Assembly (NCBI GenBank): GCA_002082305.1
Contig: LSNO01000039.1
Coordinates: forward strand, 1 to 56,741
DNA length: 56,741 nucleotides
DNA from: SAR324 cluster bacterium SAR324-CTD7B
Lineage (GTDB): Bacteria; SAR324; NAC60-12
Direction: 5' to 3'
A program made the translations under genes and the position numbers. The first letter of the stretch is position 1. Each line of letters begins with the position of its first letter. The notes below the pieces were generated by a model. That model had not been told where the DNA came from. It worked only from the letters and a program-made list of their open reading frames with translations, and searched no databases. This document shows positions 9,005 through 18,323 of this stretch, piece after piece.

Positions 9005-11020
9005 ATGTTAGAAATAAATGCTACACAGAATGACACTTTATCAAAAATCCGCGTGTTTATTTCTCATACATTTCGCTGGAGGCGATGGCTGTTACTTTGG
9101 CTAATGTTCTCTGCGTCCAGCATACAAGCTCAGCTTATAACACAGAGTTCAGGACATGAGCTTGCTGATGAAAAAACTGTTTTTTTGTCACTCTGGAAAC
9201 AGGCTGACGAGCGCCAACTTACTCTTCATCCTTATTGGCTGAAACTTTTACACTTTTATTCATTTGGTGAATCAGTCGGCCAATGGAGTTTTAAAAGTGA
9301 TATAGTCAGTAGCGGCTTTTTTCTTTCACAAGAAGGAAAAATCGATCCGACAGCCGAACTTAAAGCAACATTAAAAGCATTGCTTTCACCGCTCAGTGGG
9401 GACCCCAATCTACATGCACGGTGTAAGTTTATTGCCCGCTACAACTGGCTCCGCAGTAATCTTGATTTTCCGGAATTACCAAAACTGTCCTGCCCTCTAT
9501 TTGAACGTTGGTCGAATCTAGAAGAAGCAACTGGAATCAGCATAGTATTTGTCTCATCTTATTTAAAAAATCCGGCTTCAACATTTGGACATCTACTCCT
9601 CAAATTCAATTCGCAAAACCGTTATTTTGGACATTCTCTCCTCAGGCCCACATTGAATTTTGGGGCAATGATTAATCCTGATGACAACCCTTTAATCTAT
9701 GCTTTACGAGGACTATTTGGGGGGTACGACGGAAGATTTACTGATGAACGATTTTATAATTTTAATCATGTTTATGGAGAAAATGAATTGCGTGATTTGT
9801 GGGAGTACCCACTATATTTTACAGTTGAACAGCAGCATCGTGTGGCCTATCATGCATGGGAATTGCTACAAAACGTAAACTTTACTTATTATTTTTTCCT
9901 CGATAATTGTGCATATCGAATGGCAGAATTATTGGAAATGGCGTGGACCGACACAACTCGAATCAATACTTCCGGAGCAATTTGGGCTATTCCGGTCGAT
10001 GTAGTGTTTAAACTAAAAAATATCAAAAAAGAATCAGGAGAACAATCTCTACTAGGGGATCCAAAGCTGATTCCGTCAAGACAAAGAAAATTGCAGAACC
10101 GCACAGCTCAATTAAGTGAAATGGAGCAAAAACAATTGACGAAATTGATTGAATCTGAAAATTATTTGGATTCAGAAGAATTTCGCAGCTTTCCGGAACA
10201 GTCACGAGCAAGAATTATTGATACTTTGCTGGACTACAGGCAGTATGTGAAAAGGGACAAACCCACACTGAATCAGCAAAAAGAGCGTTCTGTACTGCTC
10301 CGTGTCCGTAGTGAACTGCCAATTCTGGAAAACAACGTTTCAGCAGAAATTCCTGAAGCCCCCACTGACGGTACACCACCTATGCGTTTTCGATTTGGTG
10401 CAGTTTCCAACTCGCTATTGGGACCTGCACTGGAAGTTGGTACCTGGGCAAATTATCATGATTTACTTGGAGATGAATCAGGACACCTGCAAAATGCAGA
10501 AGTTGTAACGCTGGATTTGCATCTGCAGTTACGCAAAAACTCTTTTGAAGTAACACAATTCCAATTATTTAATATTCAAAAATTTGCCCTCAATCCAACA
10601 GGGATATCCGGAGATTATGAATGGTCATGGCGTGCGCGTGGAGGTTGGGAACGTGAACATCTTGGTTGCTTACCCTGCAGAAAATTTAGCATAGCTGGAG
10701 GTTTTGGCAGGTCAGTTTCAATTGGTGGTAAAGACTTGGAGTACCTTTTTTTAGATCTCTTTGGAGAAACAAAAAATCATTCGTGGCCGGCAACAACTTG
10801 GGGTTATGCACCACATCTTGGTATGTTGTGGAGTGTATTGGATATTTGGAAAATAAGGTTCGACGGAGGTTGGTTTAAAAGCATTTACGGTCCAAAAAAA
10901 GAATATTTCCACATTCGATTTGATCAACGTCTGACCATTGCTCAAGACTGGGATATCCGGATGGAAATAGAACAGCTTGGAAGTCTGGAAGGAACATTAG
11001 CTTTACATTATTTCTGGTGA
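9005..11020 (+). CDS. DUF4105 (Lnb-type periplasmic) protein with barrel-like C-terminus
   Basis: 671 residues with a signal peptide (hydrophobic 27-40, SIQAQ cleavage region). The central DUF4105 domain, about residues 175-310, has SSYLKNPASTFGHLLLKFN, YDGRFTDERFYNFNHVYGE and FFLDNCAYRMAELLE. It contains conserved His and Cys residues, consistent with a cysteine-peptidase-like or acyltransferase fold. The last ~220 residues are rich in alternating hydrophobic strands and end in ALHYFW, typical of an outer-membrane beta-barrel. It is divergent from the SBBP lipoprotein, with 101 bases between the two starts. Enzymatic activity unproven. Confidence 0.78.
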   Translation: MLEINATQNDTLSKIRVFISHTFRWRRWLLLWLMFSASSIQAQLITQSSGHELADEKTVFLSLWKQADERQLTLHPYWLKLLHFYSFGESVGQWSFKSDIVSSGFFLSQEGKIDPTAELKATLKALLSPLSGDPNLHARCKFIARYNWLRSNLDFPELPKLSCPLFERWSNLEEATGISIVFVSSYLKNPASTFGHLLLKFNSQNRYFGHSLLRPTLNFGAMINPDDNPLIYALRGLFGGYDGRFTDERFYNFNHVYGENELRDLWEYPLYFTVEQQHRVAYHAWELLQNVNFTYYFFLDNCAYRMAELLEMAWTDTTRINTSGAIWAIPVDVVFKLKNIKKESGEQSLLGDPKLIPSRQRKLQNRTAQLSEMEQKQLTKLIESENYLDSEEFRSFPEQSRARIIDTLLDYRQYVKRDKPTLNQQKERSVLLRVRSELPILENNVSAEIPEAPTDGTPPMRFRFGAVSNSLLGPALEVGTWANYHDLLGDESGHLQNAEVVTLDLHLQLRKNSFEVTQFQLFNIQKFALNPTGISGDYEWSWRARGGWEREHLGCLPCRKFSIAGGFGRSVSIGGKDLEYLFLDLFGETKNHSWPATTWGYAPHLGMLWSVLDIWKIRFDGGWFKSIYGPKKEYFHIRFDQRLTIAQDWDIRMEIEQLGSLEGTLALHYFW

Positions 11021-11153
11021 GTTATAAAAACAAATGTTGAATTTTGACATTTTAAGGGCACACCAAAAATGAATAAAATACGAGAGTGTTTATTTACTTT
11101 TTACAAGTTCATCATAAATGAACGGCTGCCGCTCATTCATCTCTCTGCACTTC

Positions 11154-11783
11154 TCATTCATGCCGTAACAACACGGGCTGTTTAAGATTTAATTCCCCTT
11201 TTGAAACATTGTATATGAGGCCGCTTCCATGCAAAGTGTGTCCTTCCCGTAATACCCTCACCGGTTTGGGGATAGTAAGAATCTCTTGTTTTGCATTATA
11301 GATTGCAGTTTCTGTGTGAACTTCAGAGCCGTCATTCCGCAAAAGCACTACATTCCCAGTAAGTGTTACCCTGTTATCGTCCCACTCTATCAAGCCCTGC
11401 TCTGCAGTAATAAAAAGATCAACCTCCTGAGTAGGAAGGTTGGTTGATAGAGGCAAATTTGGTGTAGGTTTGACAGAAGAATTGTCTGAAACAAATACCC
11501 AGATCGTTACCTGCTCAATACGCATACGACTGGATTTTTCCGAAATAACGGCCCTTTTGCCTTTGAGCTTCCAACTTCTCCGCTCCAATTGGTAATCATT
11601 TACTGTGATCTGCTCCAGATCCAACACACCTCTTTCTTCAAAAGGAATATTTTCAGGTGGTTCGCTGAAGGAAAATAAATAATAGGCAGCTCCGGCTAGT
11701 GCTCCCAACAAAAGAAGAATCGTGAGTTCTTTGCGATTTTCATGTAGAAAGGACGAATAGGTCTGAAGTCCCTGAGATTCCAT
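11154..11783 (-). CDS. lptC: LPS export protein LptC-like
   Basis: 209 residues. One transmembrane helix (about 20-38) is followed by an OstA/LptC-type beta-jellyroll: EQGLIEWDDNRVTLTGNVVLLRNDGSEV and ETAIYNAKQEILTIPKPVR are typical of the fold. It would link LptBFG to LptA in lipopolysaccharide transport across the periplasm. It is the last gene of a three-gene unit with two small exported proteins (21 bases after the second). lptA and lptB are not in the window. It could be an LptC-domain protein of another lipid pathway. Confidence 0.82.
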   Translation of the reverse strand: MESQGLQTYSSFLHENRKELTILLLLGALAGAAYYLFSFSEPPENIPFEERGVLDLEQITVNDYQLERRSWKLKGKRAVISEKSSRMRIEQVTIWVFVSDNSSVKPTPNLPLSTNLPTQEVDLFITAEQGLIEWDDNRVTLTGNVVLLRNDGSEVHTETAIYNAKQEILTIPKPVRVLREGHTLHGSGLIYNVSKGELNLKQPVLLRHE

Positions 11784-11804
11784 GATAAGTTGAAGAAATA
11801 TTAT

Positions 11805-12254
11805 TCAGAAACGGAATGCGAAAATTGGAACCTCCCACTTTAAAGGAGCAGGTTTTACTGCACGAGAATATAGCGGCATCATCTCAGATTCAATGAAAGC
11901 TGTATTTGGTTGTTGTGTACTAGATTGCGGAGAGGGCAGTTCAAGAAGATAGGATTTGTCAAAACTTAAGCCTCCTACAACCAGGTATATCCCCAGTCCG
12001 TAGCCAAGTACTCCACCAATTGTTGTAGAAGTAATCAATGACTCTCTGAGCTGAATTCCTGAAACTAAATGATAAGAAAAACCCATAGTGGCTCCCCATG
12101 CTGAGCCCCAAAGTGTGTTCCAAAAAACAGAGTACATTACCGGTTTTTTGGGGCCACCAAGTGGAATGACCTCTTCCTGTGCTGAAATCACAGGAAGATT
12201 TATGCACCCCAGTAAAACAATAATAACAAATATTCTTTTCAGCCTTTGTCTCAT
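11805..12254 (-). CDS. small exported hairpin protein, family member B
   Basis: 149 residues. Signal peptide ending VISAQE, then two Gly-rich hydrophobic segments (WNTLWGSAWGATMGFSYHL and TTIGGVLGYGLGIYLVVGG) joined by a short polar turn with the conserved pattern LRESLITS. A polar Ser/Pro/Gln linker follows and then the C-terminal tail VPIFAFRF. The same layout is seen in the genes at 12286-12723 and 12972-13622. It lies between member A and lptC on the same strand. Function unknown; an envelope location is inferred. Confidence 0.68.
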   Translation of the reverse strand: MRQRLKRIFVIIVLLGCINLPVISAQEEVIPLGGPKKPVMYSVFWNTLWGSAWGATMGFSYHLVSGIQLRESLITSTTIGGVLGYGLGIYLVVGGLSFDKSYLLELPSPQSSTQQPNTAFIESEMMPLYSRAVKPAPLKWEVPIFAFRF

Positions 12255-12285
12255 GTACCTGGTAAAAATAAATATTTACAGTATC

Positions 12286-12723
12286 CTAAAATCGGAATCC
12301 AAAAATAGGGAGCCTGAAATTTTGAACAGATTTGATTTCATTTTGAGAAATAATTGAACTTTGAATCGGCCGTAAAAGGTCGTCTTTTCCCAGGAGTTGA
12401 TCCAAATTTTCCGGCAAGGTTGATTCTGAGGGTACTATGATTGCGTTCTGCAGCATATAAAATCCAAATAATGCACCCAATGCTGTTCCGGCAATGAAAC
12501 CGTTTTTAACCGTACTTTTCAAGGTGACGTTTGGATTCAGGGGATCCATGAACCAGACAACAACACCTAAACCTGCTCCGAAGACACCTCCGCCAAGGGT
12601 GTACCCCAACTCCTGCTTCATCATTAAAGGTCCTGTTTCCTGTGCCTGCAAAGAAGCAGTGATCATCAATAGAAAAAAGAAAGGTAAAATCCATTTTATT
12701 TTCCAGAGTCTGAGTTTTTTCAT
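12286..12723 (-). CDS. small exported hairpin protein, family member A
   Basis: 145 residues. Signal peptide ending SLQAQE, then LGYTLGGGVFGAGLGVVVWF and NGFIAGTALGALFGFYML as a glycine-zipper-like pair of hydrophobic segments. A polar linker precedes the C-terminal LPIFGFRF, nearly the same tail as member B. It is the first gene of an A-B-lptC unit. The alternating aromatic tail ending in F resembles the C-terminal beta-signal of outer-membrane proteins. Function unknown. Confidence 0.68.
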   Translation of the reverse strand: MKKLRLWKIKWILPFFFLLMITASLQAQETGPLMMKQELGYTLGGGVFGAGLGVVVWFMDPLNPNVTLKSTVKNGFIAGTALGALFGFYMLQNAIIVPSESTLPENLDQLLGKDDLLRPIQSSIISQNEIKSVQNFRLPIFGFRF

Positions 12724-12971
12724 TATTGAAAAGCAGTCAGGATTTATATTTTGAGTAATGTCCGTTACAGGTCATTCCATCGAGTGCTTGGTCGGTTTTT
12801 TTAACAACAAATGCAGGAATATGAATATAATAACCTACTAACTAAAAAAAGAGTTAAAGACGGTTTTTCTGAGTTTGAATGAGAATTGCATTTAGGCTAC
12901 TGTGAAATTAGCTGAAAAGTCTAAGTCTATTTCAAATTTTAATCTTTTTCAAAATTATTAGTCTCTTTTTC

Positions 12972-13622
12972 ATGTTCTTCTTTACCGCCATTCGACGGTT
13001 TGTTTTAGTTTTAACAGTCCTTTTTTGTGTAGTATCGCCTGTAGTTGATCTAGCAGCACAGGAGTTTGACGATGATCCTCTCATGTTAGATGGAGGCGAT
13101 GAATTCGGTTTTGGGCAGTTCGGCGACAATGACTTCCAAAGCGGTGATTTTGGTTCCGGAGGGTTTCAAGATTTTGGAACCCAGCAGACACAAGACCCTC
13201 AAGATCCTTTCGACTCTCAGTTTGATTCAACTGATCAATATCTTGATGAAGGTGCGTTTTCTGATGAAAGTGAATCAACTTTGAAAGACGATCTGATTGT
13301 CCGTCGCGAATTATTATCACAAGAAGGAAAAGCTGTCCCCTCTAACTTAGGTTATGGTGCAGGAACCGGGTTGATGATTGGCACCTGGTTCGCGTTTATT
13401 CGAAAAGAAACCAACACTCGTCAGCAATTCCGCACTATAGGCACCAGTACTGTTGTAGGAGCATTGATAGGGATTATGCTAGGTACACGTAGTGTATGGG
13501 ATCCCGGTGCCCCTCGTCCAGAGGATGATGCTTCCCCCACGGGTTTTTCGCAATCTCCTGCAGGTTGGTTATTTGCCCAGAATAAAGAATCGTTAAAAAT
13601 TGCCTACCGCTGGAAGTTTTAG
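12972..13622 (+). CDS. exported hairpin protein with acidic Phe/Gly linker, family member C
   Basis: 216 residues. Signal peptide with DLAAQE cleavage region, then an ~85-residue acidic low-complexity stretch rich in D, F, G and Q (for example DEFGFGQFGDNDFQSGDFG). The shared module follows: LGYGAGTGLMIGTWFAF, a polar turn RQQFRTIGTST, and VVGALIGIMLGTR. The tail LKIAYRWKF has the alternating hydrophobic pattern and terminal F of members A and B. It is transcribed divergently from A across 248 bases. The acidic linker is unique to this member. Confidence 0.65.
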   Translation: MFFFTAIRRFVLVLTVLFCVVSPVVDLAAQEFDDDPLMLDGGDEFGFGQFGDNDFQSGDFGSGGFQDFGTQQTQDPQDPFDSQFDSTDQYLDEGAFSDESESTLKDDLIVRRELLSQEGKAVPSNLGYGAGTGLMIGTWFAFIRKETNTRQQFRTIGTSTVVGALIGIMLGTRSVWDPGAPRPEDDASPTGFSQSPAGWLFAQNKESLKIAYRWKF

Positions 13623-13710
13623 CAACACTTACGCCAAATCAAGGTAACACGTTTCAGTTTACAGGGTATAGAAAACAATATTTGAACTTGAAACCTGAAA
13701 ACTTATTACT

Positions 13711-14643
13711 TCACCTGCTGCGAATTATTTTGTGCAACTGACGCATATTTTCTCGAAAACGGTAACTTATAGTGTTCAGCAAAATTCCAATCCCCATACT
13801 GCCAAACCCTAACAACATAAATCCAGTTGCCAAAATTGCAGTTGGGACCTTGTTTACATATTCATCTTCCAGATAGTCCAGAATAACCCAGATTCCTGAG
13901 ATTCCTCCAGCCAATATAAAAGCCAGTCCAATACCCCCAAAAAAAGTAAAAGGTTTGTAAGCTTTCGCAATTCTGGCAATTTCTGCAAGCACCCTAAAAC
14001 CGTCATGGAAAGTTCGCAATTTTGAAACAGATCCCTCCGGACGCTCCCGGTATGGTAATGGAACTTCTTTAATCCGGAATCCATAATCCAGTATCCGAAT
14101 TGTCATTTCTGTTTCCACTTCAAATCCGGAGGAAAGAATCGGAATGGATTGAACCAGTTCCCGACTATATGCACGATAGCCGGACATAATATCGGAGAGG
14201 TTGCTTTTAAAAATCCAGTTGACCAGTCTGCGTACCAGATTGTTGCCAAAAACATGGAGCGGCCGGAAAGACGTTGCGGTGTATTCTGCTAAACGCACAG
14301 CAACTGCCATATCTGCTTGTTCTTTCATCACCGGTTCCAGCAGTTTCCGGACATGCTCTGCAGAATATGTGTCATCACCGTCAACTATCACATAATAATC
14401 CGCATCCACTTTCCGGAACATACTTGCAACCACATGCCCTTTGCCGGGACGCGATTCCGGGATCACTTCTGCTCCACACTCTCGTGCGATTGCTGCGGTG
14501 CGGTCTGTACTGTTGTTATCAAAAACAATGATTTTTGCTTCAGGAATTGCATCCTGAAAATCATGGATCACTTTGCCAATAGTTATTTCTTCATTAAGGC
14601 AAGGAATCAGAATGACAATCTTTGCTTTATTGTTAATATCCAT
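13711..14643 (-). CDS. GT2-family glycosyltransferase, DPM1/GtrB-like
   Basis: 310 residues. GT-A catalytic domain with IPCLNEEITIGKVI at the start, DNNSTDRT, and the metal-binding DGDDTYS near residue 90. The acceptor-side signature is SNLSDIMSGYRAYSRELV. Two C-terminal transmembrane helices (about 236-256 and 268-292) match polyprenyl-phosphate glycosyltransferases that load a sugar onto undecaprenyl phosphate. The gene follows the J-domain gene 24 bases downstream on the same strand. Sugar identity unknown. Confidence 0.86.
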   Translation of the reverse strand: MDINNKAKIVILIPCLNEEITIGKVIHDFQDAIPEAKIIVFDNNSTDRTAAIARECGAEVIPESRPGKGHVVASMFRKVDADYYVIVDGDDTYSAEHVRKLLEPVMKEQADMAVAVRLAEYTATSFRPLHVFGNNLVRRLVNWIFKSNLSDIMSGYRAYSRELVQSIPILSSGFEVETEMTIRILDYGFRIKEVPLPYRERPEGSVSKLRTFHDGFRVLAEIARIAKAYKPFTFFGGIGLAFILAGGISGIWVILDYLEDEYVNKVPTAILATGFMLLGFGSMGIGILLNTISYRFRENMRQLHKIIRSR

Positions 14644-14667
14644 AAATTTCAGAAAAAAAGTAGTTGC

Positions 14668-15384
14668 TCAAAGTTTATATTTTTTTTTGATACTTCGCAA
14701 CTCTTGTTCAATATCAGTGTCTTTAATATTTGAACGAACAGAAAATGCAGATTTTGAAGTTGCCTTAACTTGTTGTTTTTTCAAACGCCCCAATTCTGCT
14801 TCAATGTTGTCTAACGGATCTTTATCTGTATACGATTTTGTCTGCGTTTTATGGTTTGAACTTTCTGTACTTGTTCTATAATCTGCGTTATCTTCAAAGG
14901 ACTCAGTCACTTCCTGAAAAATCTGCCGTGCCCAGTCCACAAATATTTCCAGCGGATCCCTAAAACTTAATCCGAATTGTCCCAGCATTTCTCCAGCGTC
15001 CCGTAGTAAATCTTCTAAAGTGTCATCCGGTTCCAAAGTAGCAGATTCATGAGAATTGCCACGAAACTCTGGTTTTTGTTTGTAACCTCTTCTACTTGAA
15101 GAAGAACTTGAGCTTGTTCTATTTTTCTGGTCATGTGGTTGTGAAGCTTTTGCACCAGACTTTCCAAGTTGTCGGTCCAGAATATTACGTTTTTCCGGAT
15201 CTGCAAGAACTTCATAGGCTTGAGAAAGACGTACGAAGATCTTTTGTTGGCGTTTACGTTCTTCTTCGGACACTTGCTGAAATAAGTCCGGATGACATGA
15301 TTTAGCTTTTCTGCGGAATGCTCTGCGAATCAGAGAAATATCTGCGTCCGGAGGCACTTCAAACAAGGTGTAGTAATTTTCCAA
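14668..15384 (-). CDS. J-domain (DnaJ-like) co-chaperone
   Basis: 238 residues. The N-terminal J domain (about 3-72) carries H31-P32-D33 within KSCHPDLF and should stimulate a DnaK-type ATPase. There is no Gly/Phe region, no Zn-finger and no DnaJ C-terminal domain. The rest is polar and Ser-rich (RTSSSSSSSRRG) with two predicted helices at the C-terminus, so it is a specialised type III J protein. Client unknown. Confidence 0.85.
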   Translation of the reverse strand: MENYYTLFEVPPDADISLIRRAFRRKAKSCHPDLFQQVSEEERKRQQKIFVRLSQAYEVLADPEKRNILDRQLGKSGAKASQPHDQKNRTSSSSSSSRRGYKQKPEFRGNSHESATLEPDDTLEDLLRDAGEMLGQFGLSFRDPLEIFVDWARQIFQEVTESFEDNADYRTSTESSNHKTQTKSYTDKDPLDNIEAELGRLKKQQVKATSKSAFSVRSNIKDTDIEQELRSIKKKYKL

Positions 15385-15414
15385 TTTTCAACAAACAACT
15401 AATGATTTTGAGCT

Positions 15415-16020
15415 ATGAATAGAATCCTTTATTTTGACTTGGAAACCAAGTATTCTGCCGATGAAGTTGGCGGCTGGGGTAACATAGAAGACATGGGAAT
15501 GTCTATAGGTGTGATTTGGGACACACTCGATGAAAAATTCCATGTCTATATTGAACACCAAATTAAGGAAATGGTCGATCATTTTTATCGTGCAGATCAA
15601 ATTGTAGGATTCAACCATGTTGGTTTTGACTATCGAGTAGTGGCCGGAGTCCGCTATGCAGACTCCCATGAACGTTCCCGTCTTCACACAGAGTTGGCCG
15701 GACTGAAAAATTTTGACATGCTGCTTGAATTGAAAAAACTTCTCGGTCACCGTCTCAAACTTGAATCCATTGCACGCCCAACACTTGGAACCGGAAAATC
15801 TGCAGATGGCCTGCAGGCCCTGAAGTGGTACAAAGAGGGCAAACTGGATAAAATCATTGCGTATTGTAAAGTAGATGTCGAAGTAACTCGTGATGTGCAT
15901 CTTTATGCCCTTGAAAACGGTAAACTGCATTATGATTCACGAAGCGGCATTAAAACGGTAAGTGTTGACTGGAACAGCCAACCCAAAAAACAGGAGCCAC
16001 AGCAAATGTCATTGTTTTAG
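15415..16020 (+). CDS. DEDDy 3'-5' exonuclease (YprB/RNase H-like) with C-terminal clamp-type motif
   Basis: 201 residues. Exo I motif D8-x-E10 (YFDLET), Exo II D72 (GFNHVGFDYRVV), Exo III Y150xxxD154 (YCKVDVEVTRD), which together define a DEDDy nuclease of the ribonuclease-H-like superfamily. The substrate could be DNA or RNA. The last five residues QMSLF (197-201), after a Pro/Gln/Lys linker, fit the bacterial beta-clamp pentapeptide QL[S/D]LF. Only 30 bases separate its start from the divergent J-domain gene start. Confidence 0.82.
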   Translation: MNRILYFDLETKYSADEVGGWGNIEDMGMSIGVIWDTLDEKFHVYIEHQIKEMVDHFYRADQIVGFNHVGFDYRVVAGVRYADSHERSRLHTELAGLKNFDMLLELKKLLGHRLKLESIARPTLGTGKSADGLQALKWYKEGKLDKIIAYCKVDVEVTRDVHLYALENGKLHYDSRSGIKTVSVDWNSQPKKQEPQQMSLF

Positions 16021-16107
16021 TAGTTCAAATTTGCTGTTGTCAGTACTATGGTCTCCAAAACAAACTTAGAGCATCTTAATGAAATTTATGCTTTTGTTTA
16101 CTAAATC

Positions 16108-16908
16108 ATGACTTTTTTTAAAAAACTGGAAAAACGAGTTAGTGCCAGACAGACCTATCTTTGTGTTGGCCTTGATCCAGTCTGGGGGAAAATCCCAGAG
16201 CATCTGCCTCATTCTCAGGAAGGTTTACTAGAATTTTTGTTGCAAATTGTAAATGAAACGAAAGATCATGTTGCAGTTTTTAAACCTAATTTTGCCTATT
16301 TTGAAGCTTTAGGGCCTTCCGGAATGGAAGTATTGCAGGAATTAATTCAGAAAATTCCTCCTGAAATTCCTGTTATAGGTGACGCAAAAAGGGGGGATGT
16401 AGGGCACTCTTCACGGATGTACGCAAAGGCAGTATTTGAAACTTTTGGTTGTGATGCGGTAACAGTAACACCGTATCTGGGACATGATGCATTGGAACCG
16501 TTTTTAGATAATCCGGATCGTGGTGTTTTCGTTCTGTGCTTAACATCTAATTCTGGAGCCAACGACTTTCAGCTTCCGGATTTACATTTAAAGGTTGCAA
16601 AAAAAGTACGGGAATGGAATATTTACGGTAATGCAGGCTTAGTTGTGGGAGCCACCCGACCGGAAAACATAGCTGCAATACGAGAGATTTCCGGACGGAT
16701 GCCATACCTAATTCCCGGAATTGGAACACAGGGAGGGGATTTAAGAAATACGCTTTTTTACGCTGATGATGGTTCGAAAATTCCATATTTGATCAGTACC
16801 TCTCGCAGCATACTGTATGCTTCCTCAAAAGAGGATTTTGCACAGCAGGCAGGGACTACAGCCCGGAAACTGCAGGATCAAATCAATTTGTGTCGCTCAA
16901 GTTTGTGA
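16108..16908 (+). CDS. pyrF: orotidine 5'-phosphate decarboxylase (type 2)
   Basis: 266 residues, the longer PyrF subfamily. It decarboxylates OMP to UMP. The catalytic K/D array is seen in FKPNFAYFE and IGDAKRGDVGHSS; the phosphate site is PGIGTQGGD. Its 3' end overlaps the convergent carboxypeptidase gene by 26 bases. pyrB lies elsewhere in the window (47.9 kb), so the pyrimidine genes are scattered. Confidence 0.95.
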   Translation: MTFFKKLEKRVSARQTYLCVGLDPVWGKIPEHLPHSQEGLLEFLLQIVNETKDHVAVFKPNFAYFEALGPSGMEVLQELIQKIPPEIPVIGDAKRGDVGHSSRMYAKAVFETFGCDAVTVTPYLGHDALEPFLDNPDRGVFVLCLTSNSGANDFQLPDLHLKVAKKVREWNIYGNAGLVVGATRPENIAAIREISGRMPYLIPGIGTQGGDLRNTLFYADDGSKIPYLISTSRSILYASSKEDFAQQAGTTARKLQDQINLCRSSL

Positions 16909-18112
16909 GCATGCTGGTAAGCCCGGATAAGAAACTCTGAACTGGAACAGCATTTTCGGTTTGCAGTTTAACTTGTCCCAACAATTTGCCATCCAGCCGA
17001 TATTCGAGGCTGCCTAGTTGCTGTTCAACTTTAACAGGTGCCGTGATTTGTTGGGGGATCTGAGGCCAGATTTCCAGTCGTTTGTGTTCTTCCTGACTCA
17101 GTAAAATGGTGACCGCATCAGTTGTCTGTAAAGAAACACCTTCCGCTTCTCCATTTTCTACACTTACTGAAAATGGAACAGTATCACCTTTCTTGTTCAA
17201 CTCATATTTTAAATAATTTTCGAAACCATAATCGAGCAGGTTTTTGGTAGCCTTGCTCCTCAATCTTGAATTTTTTGCTCCTAAAACTACTGTAATATAG
17301 CGTTGTCCTTTCCGCTTTGCAGTGGAAACCAGATTAAAACCGGCTCGCCGATGATATCCTGTTTTCATTCCATCCATGCCGCGATAATTGCGGATCATCC
17401 GATGATTGGTATTCAATAATTGGAACGTCCCGTTTCTGAAAGTATCCAGACGGATTGAGGACCAACTAAGGTACAGTGGATGCTTTAAGAGTTCCAATGC
17501 CAGCAAATACAAATCATATGCGCTGCTCACATCAATTTTTTGGCCGCGTCCTGGTGGTAGACCGTGTACTGAATAGAAACGTGTTTTCTTCATGCCAAGT
17601 TCATCGGCACGTTCGTTCATTTTTTTGAGAAAAAACTTTACTTGCCCGGAAACATGCTCAGCCACAGCTACAGCTGCATCATTTGCCGATGAAATGACTG
17701 TGGCTTTCATCAACTCTCTGAACTTAAAAACTTCACCTTGCTTTAAATAAACCTGGTGTCCGCCAATTTTGCTGGTCCAGCGAGAAATATTTACCTTGTC
17801 CTGCAAACTGATTCGTCCGGATTCAATTTCCTCAAGCGCGATCAGCGCAACCATCATTTTTACCAGTGACGCAGGATAATTTTTTTGATGCATCCGGTCG
17901 TGCAGTAAAATACGTCCGGATTCGGCATCAGCCAGTATAGCTGCCTTGTAGTGGGAACGGTATCGGTTTACGCTCTCTGCAGAAAACGCCTGGTTTGTAG
18001 TTGCCAGAGCGAAAATAAGTAATGCTCCGTGAATAATGGAATAACGTTTTAAAATAGTTAAATTTCGCAAGGCCTTATCCTTCCAATGGAATTTGGTGTT
18101 GTGTATGAACAA
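16883..18112 (-). CDS. D-alanyl-D-alanine carboxypeptidase (PBP5/6 type)
   Basis: 409 residues. Peptidoglycan-trimming serine peptidase (S11). A signal anchor is followed by the catalytic motifs SxxK (S82-LV-K85), SxN (S142-A-N144) and KTG (K250-T-G). A C-terminal beta domain (about 300-395) matches PBP5_C. The end lacks an obvious amphipathic membrane helix. The N-terminus is long (about 45 residues to the cleavage region QAFSAE), so a later start is possible. It overlaps pyrF tail to tail. Confidence 0.92.
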   Translation of the reverse strand: MFIHNTKFHWKDKALRNLTILKRYSIIHGALLIFALATTNQAFSAESVNRYRSHYKAAILADAESGRILLHDRMHQKNYPASLVKMMVALIALEEIESGRISLQDKVNISRWTSKIGGHQVYLKQGEVFKFRELMKATVISSANDAAVAVAEHVSGQVKFFLKKMNERADELGMKKTRFYSVHGLPPGRGQKIDVSSAYDLYLLALELLKHPLYLSWSSIRLDTFRNGTFQLLNTNHRMIRNYRGMDGMKTGYHRRAGFNLVSTAKRKGQRYITVVLGAKNSRLRSKATKNLLDYGFENYLKYELNKKGDTVPFSVSVENGEAEGVSLQTTDAVTILLSQEEHKRLEIWPQIPQQITAPVKVEQQLGSLEYRLDGKLLGQVKLQTENAVPVQSFLSGLTSMLTNLSDTN

Positions 18113-18284
18113 TGATTGTCTGGCCTCTATCTCTTCAAGGATCGTACCTTTCTTTTTGTGTTAGTCAGTTCTGGTTTCTTTAACTTCAAAATAAGCAGAA
18201 ATAGCTTTGACAGTTTCACATCAAACTATCATTCCCAGTAAGCATATCCAGTAGTTTGAAAACAACTAAAATGATAAATTTTAC

Positions 18285-18313
18285 TTGACATTTTTTACGA
18301 ATTTTCTTAGCCT
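18285..18313 (+). promoter_or_regulatory. probable sigma-70 promoter of thiBP
   Basis: TTGACA, 17 bases, then TAGCCT, starting 39 bases upstream of the TPP aptamer. The -10 is weak but position and spacing fit. Confidence 0.5.
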
Positions 18314-18323
18314 GAAACTATCT

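Noticed and set aside
14317-14733. Plus-strand open frame of 138 codons within the GT2 gene
   Set aside because: Antisense shadow; the GT2 frame has all catalytic motifs.
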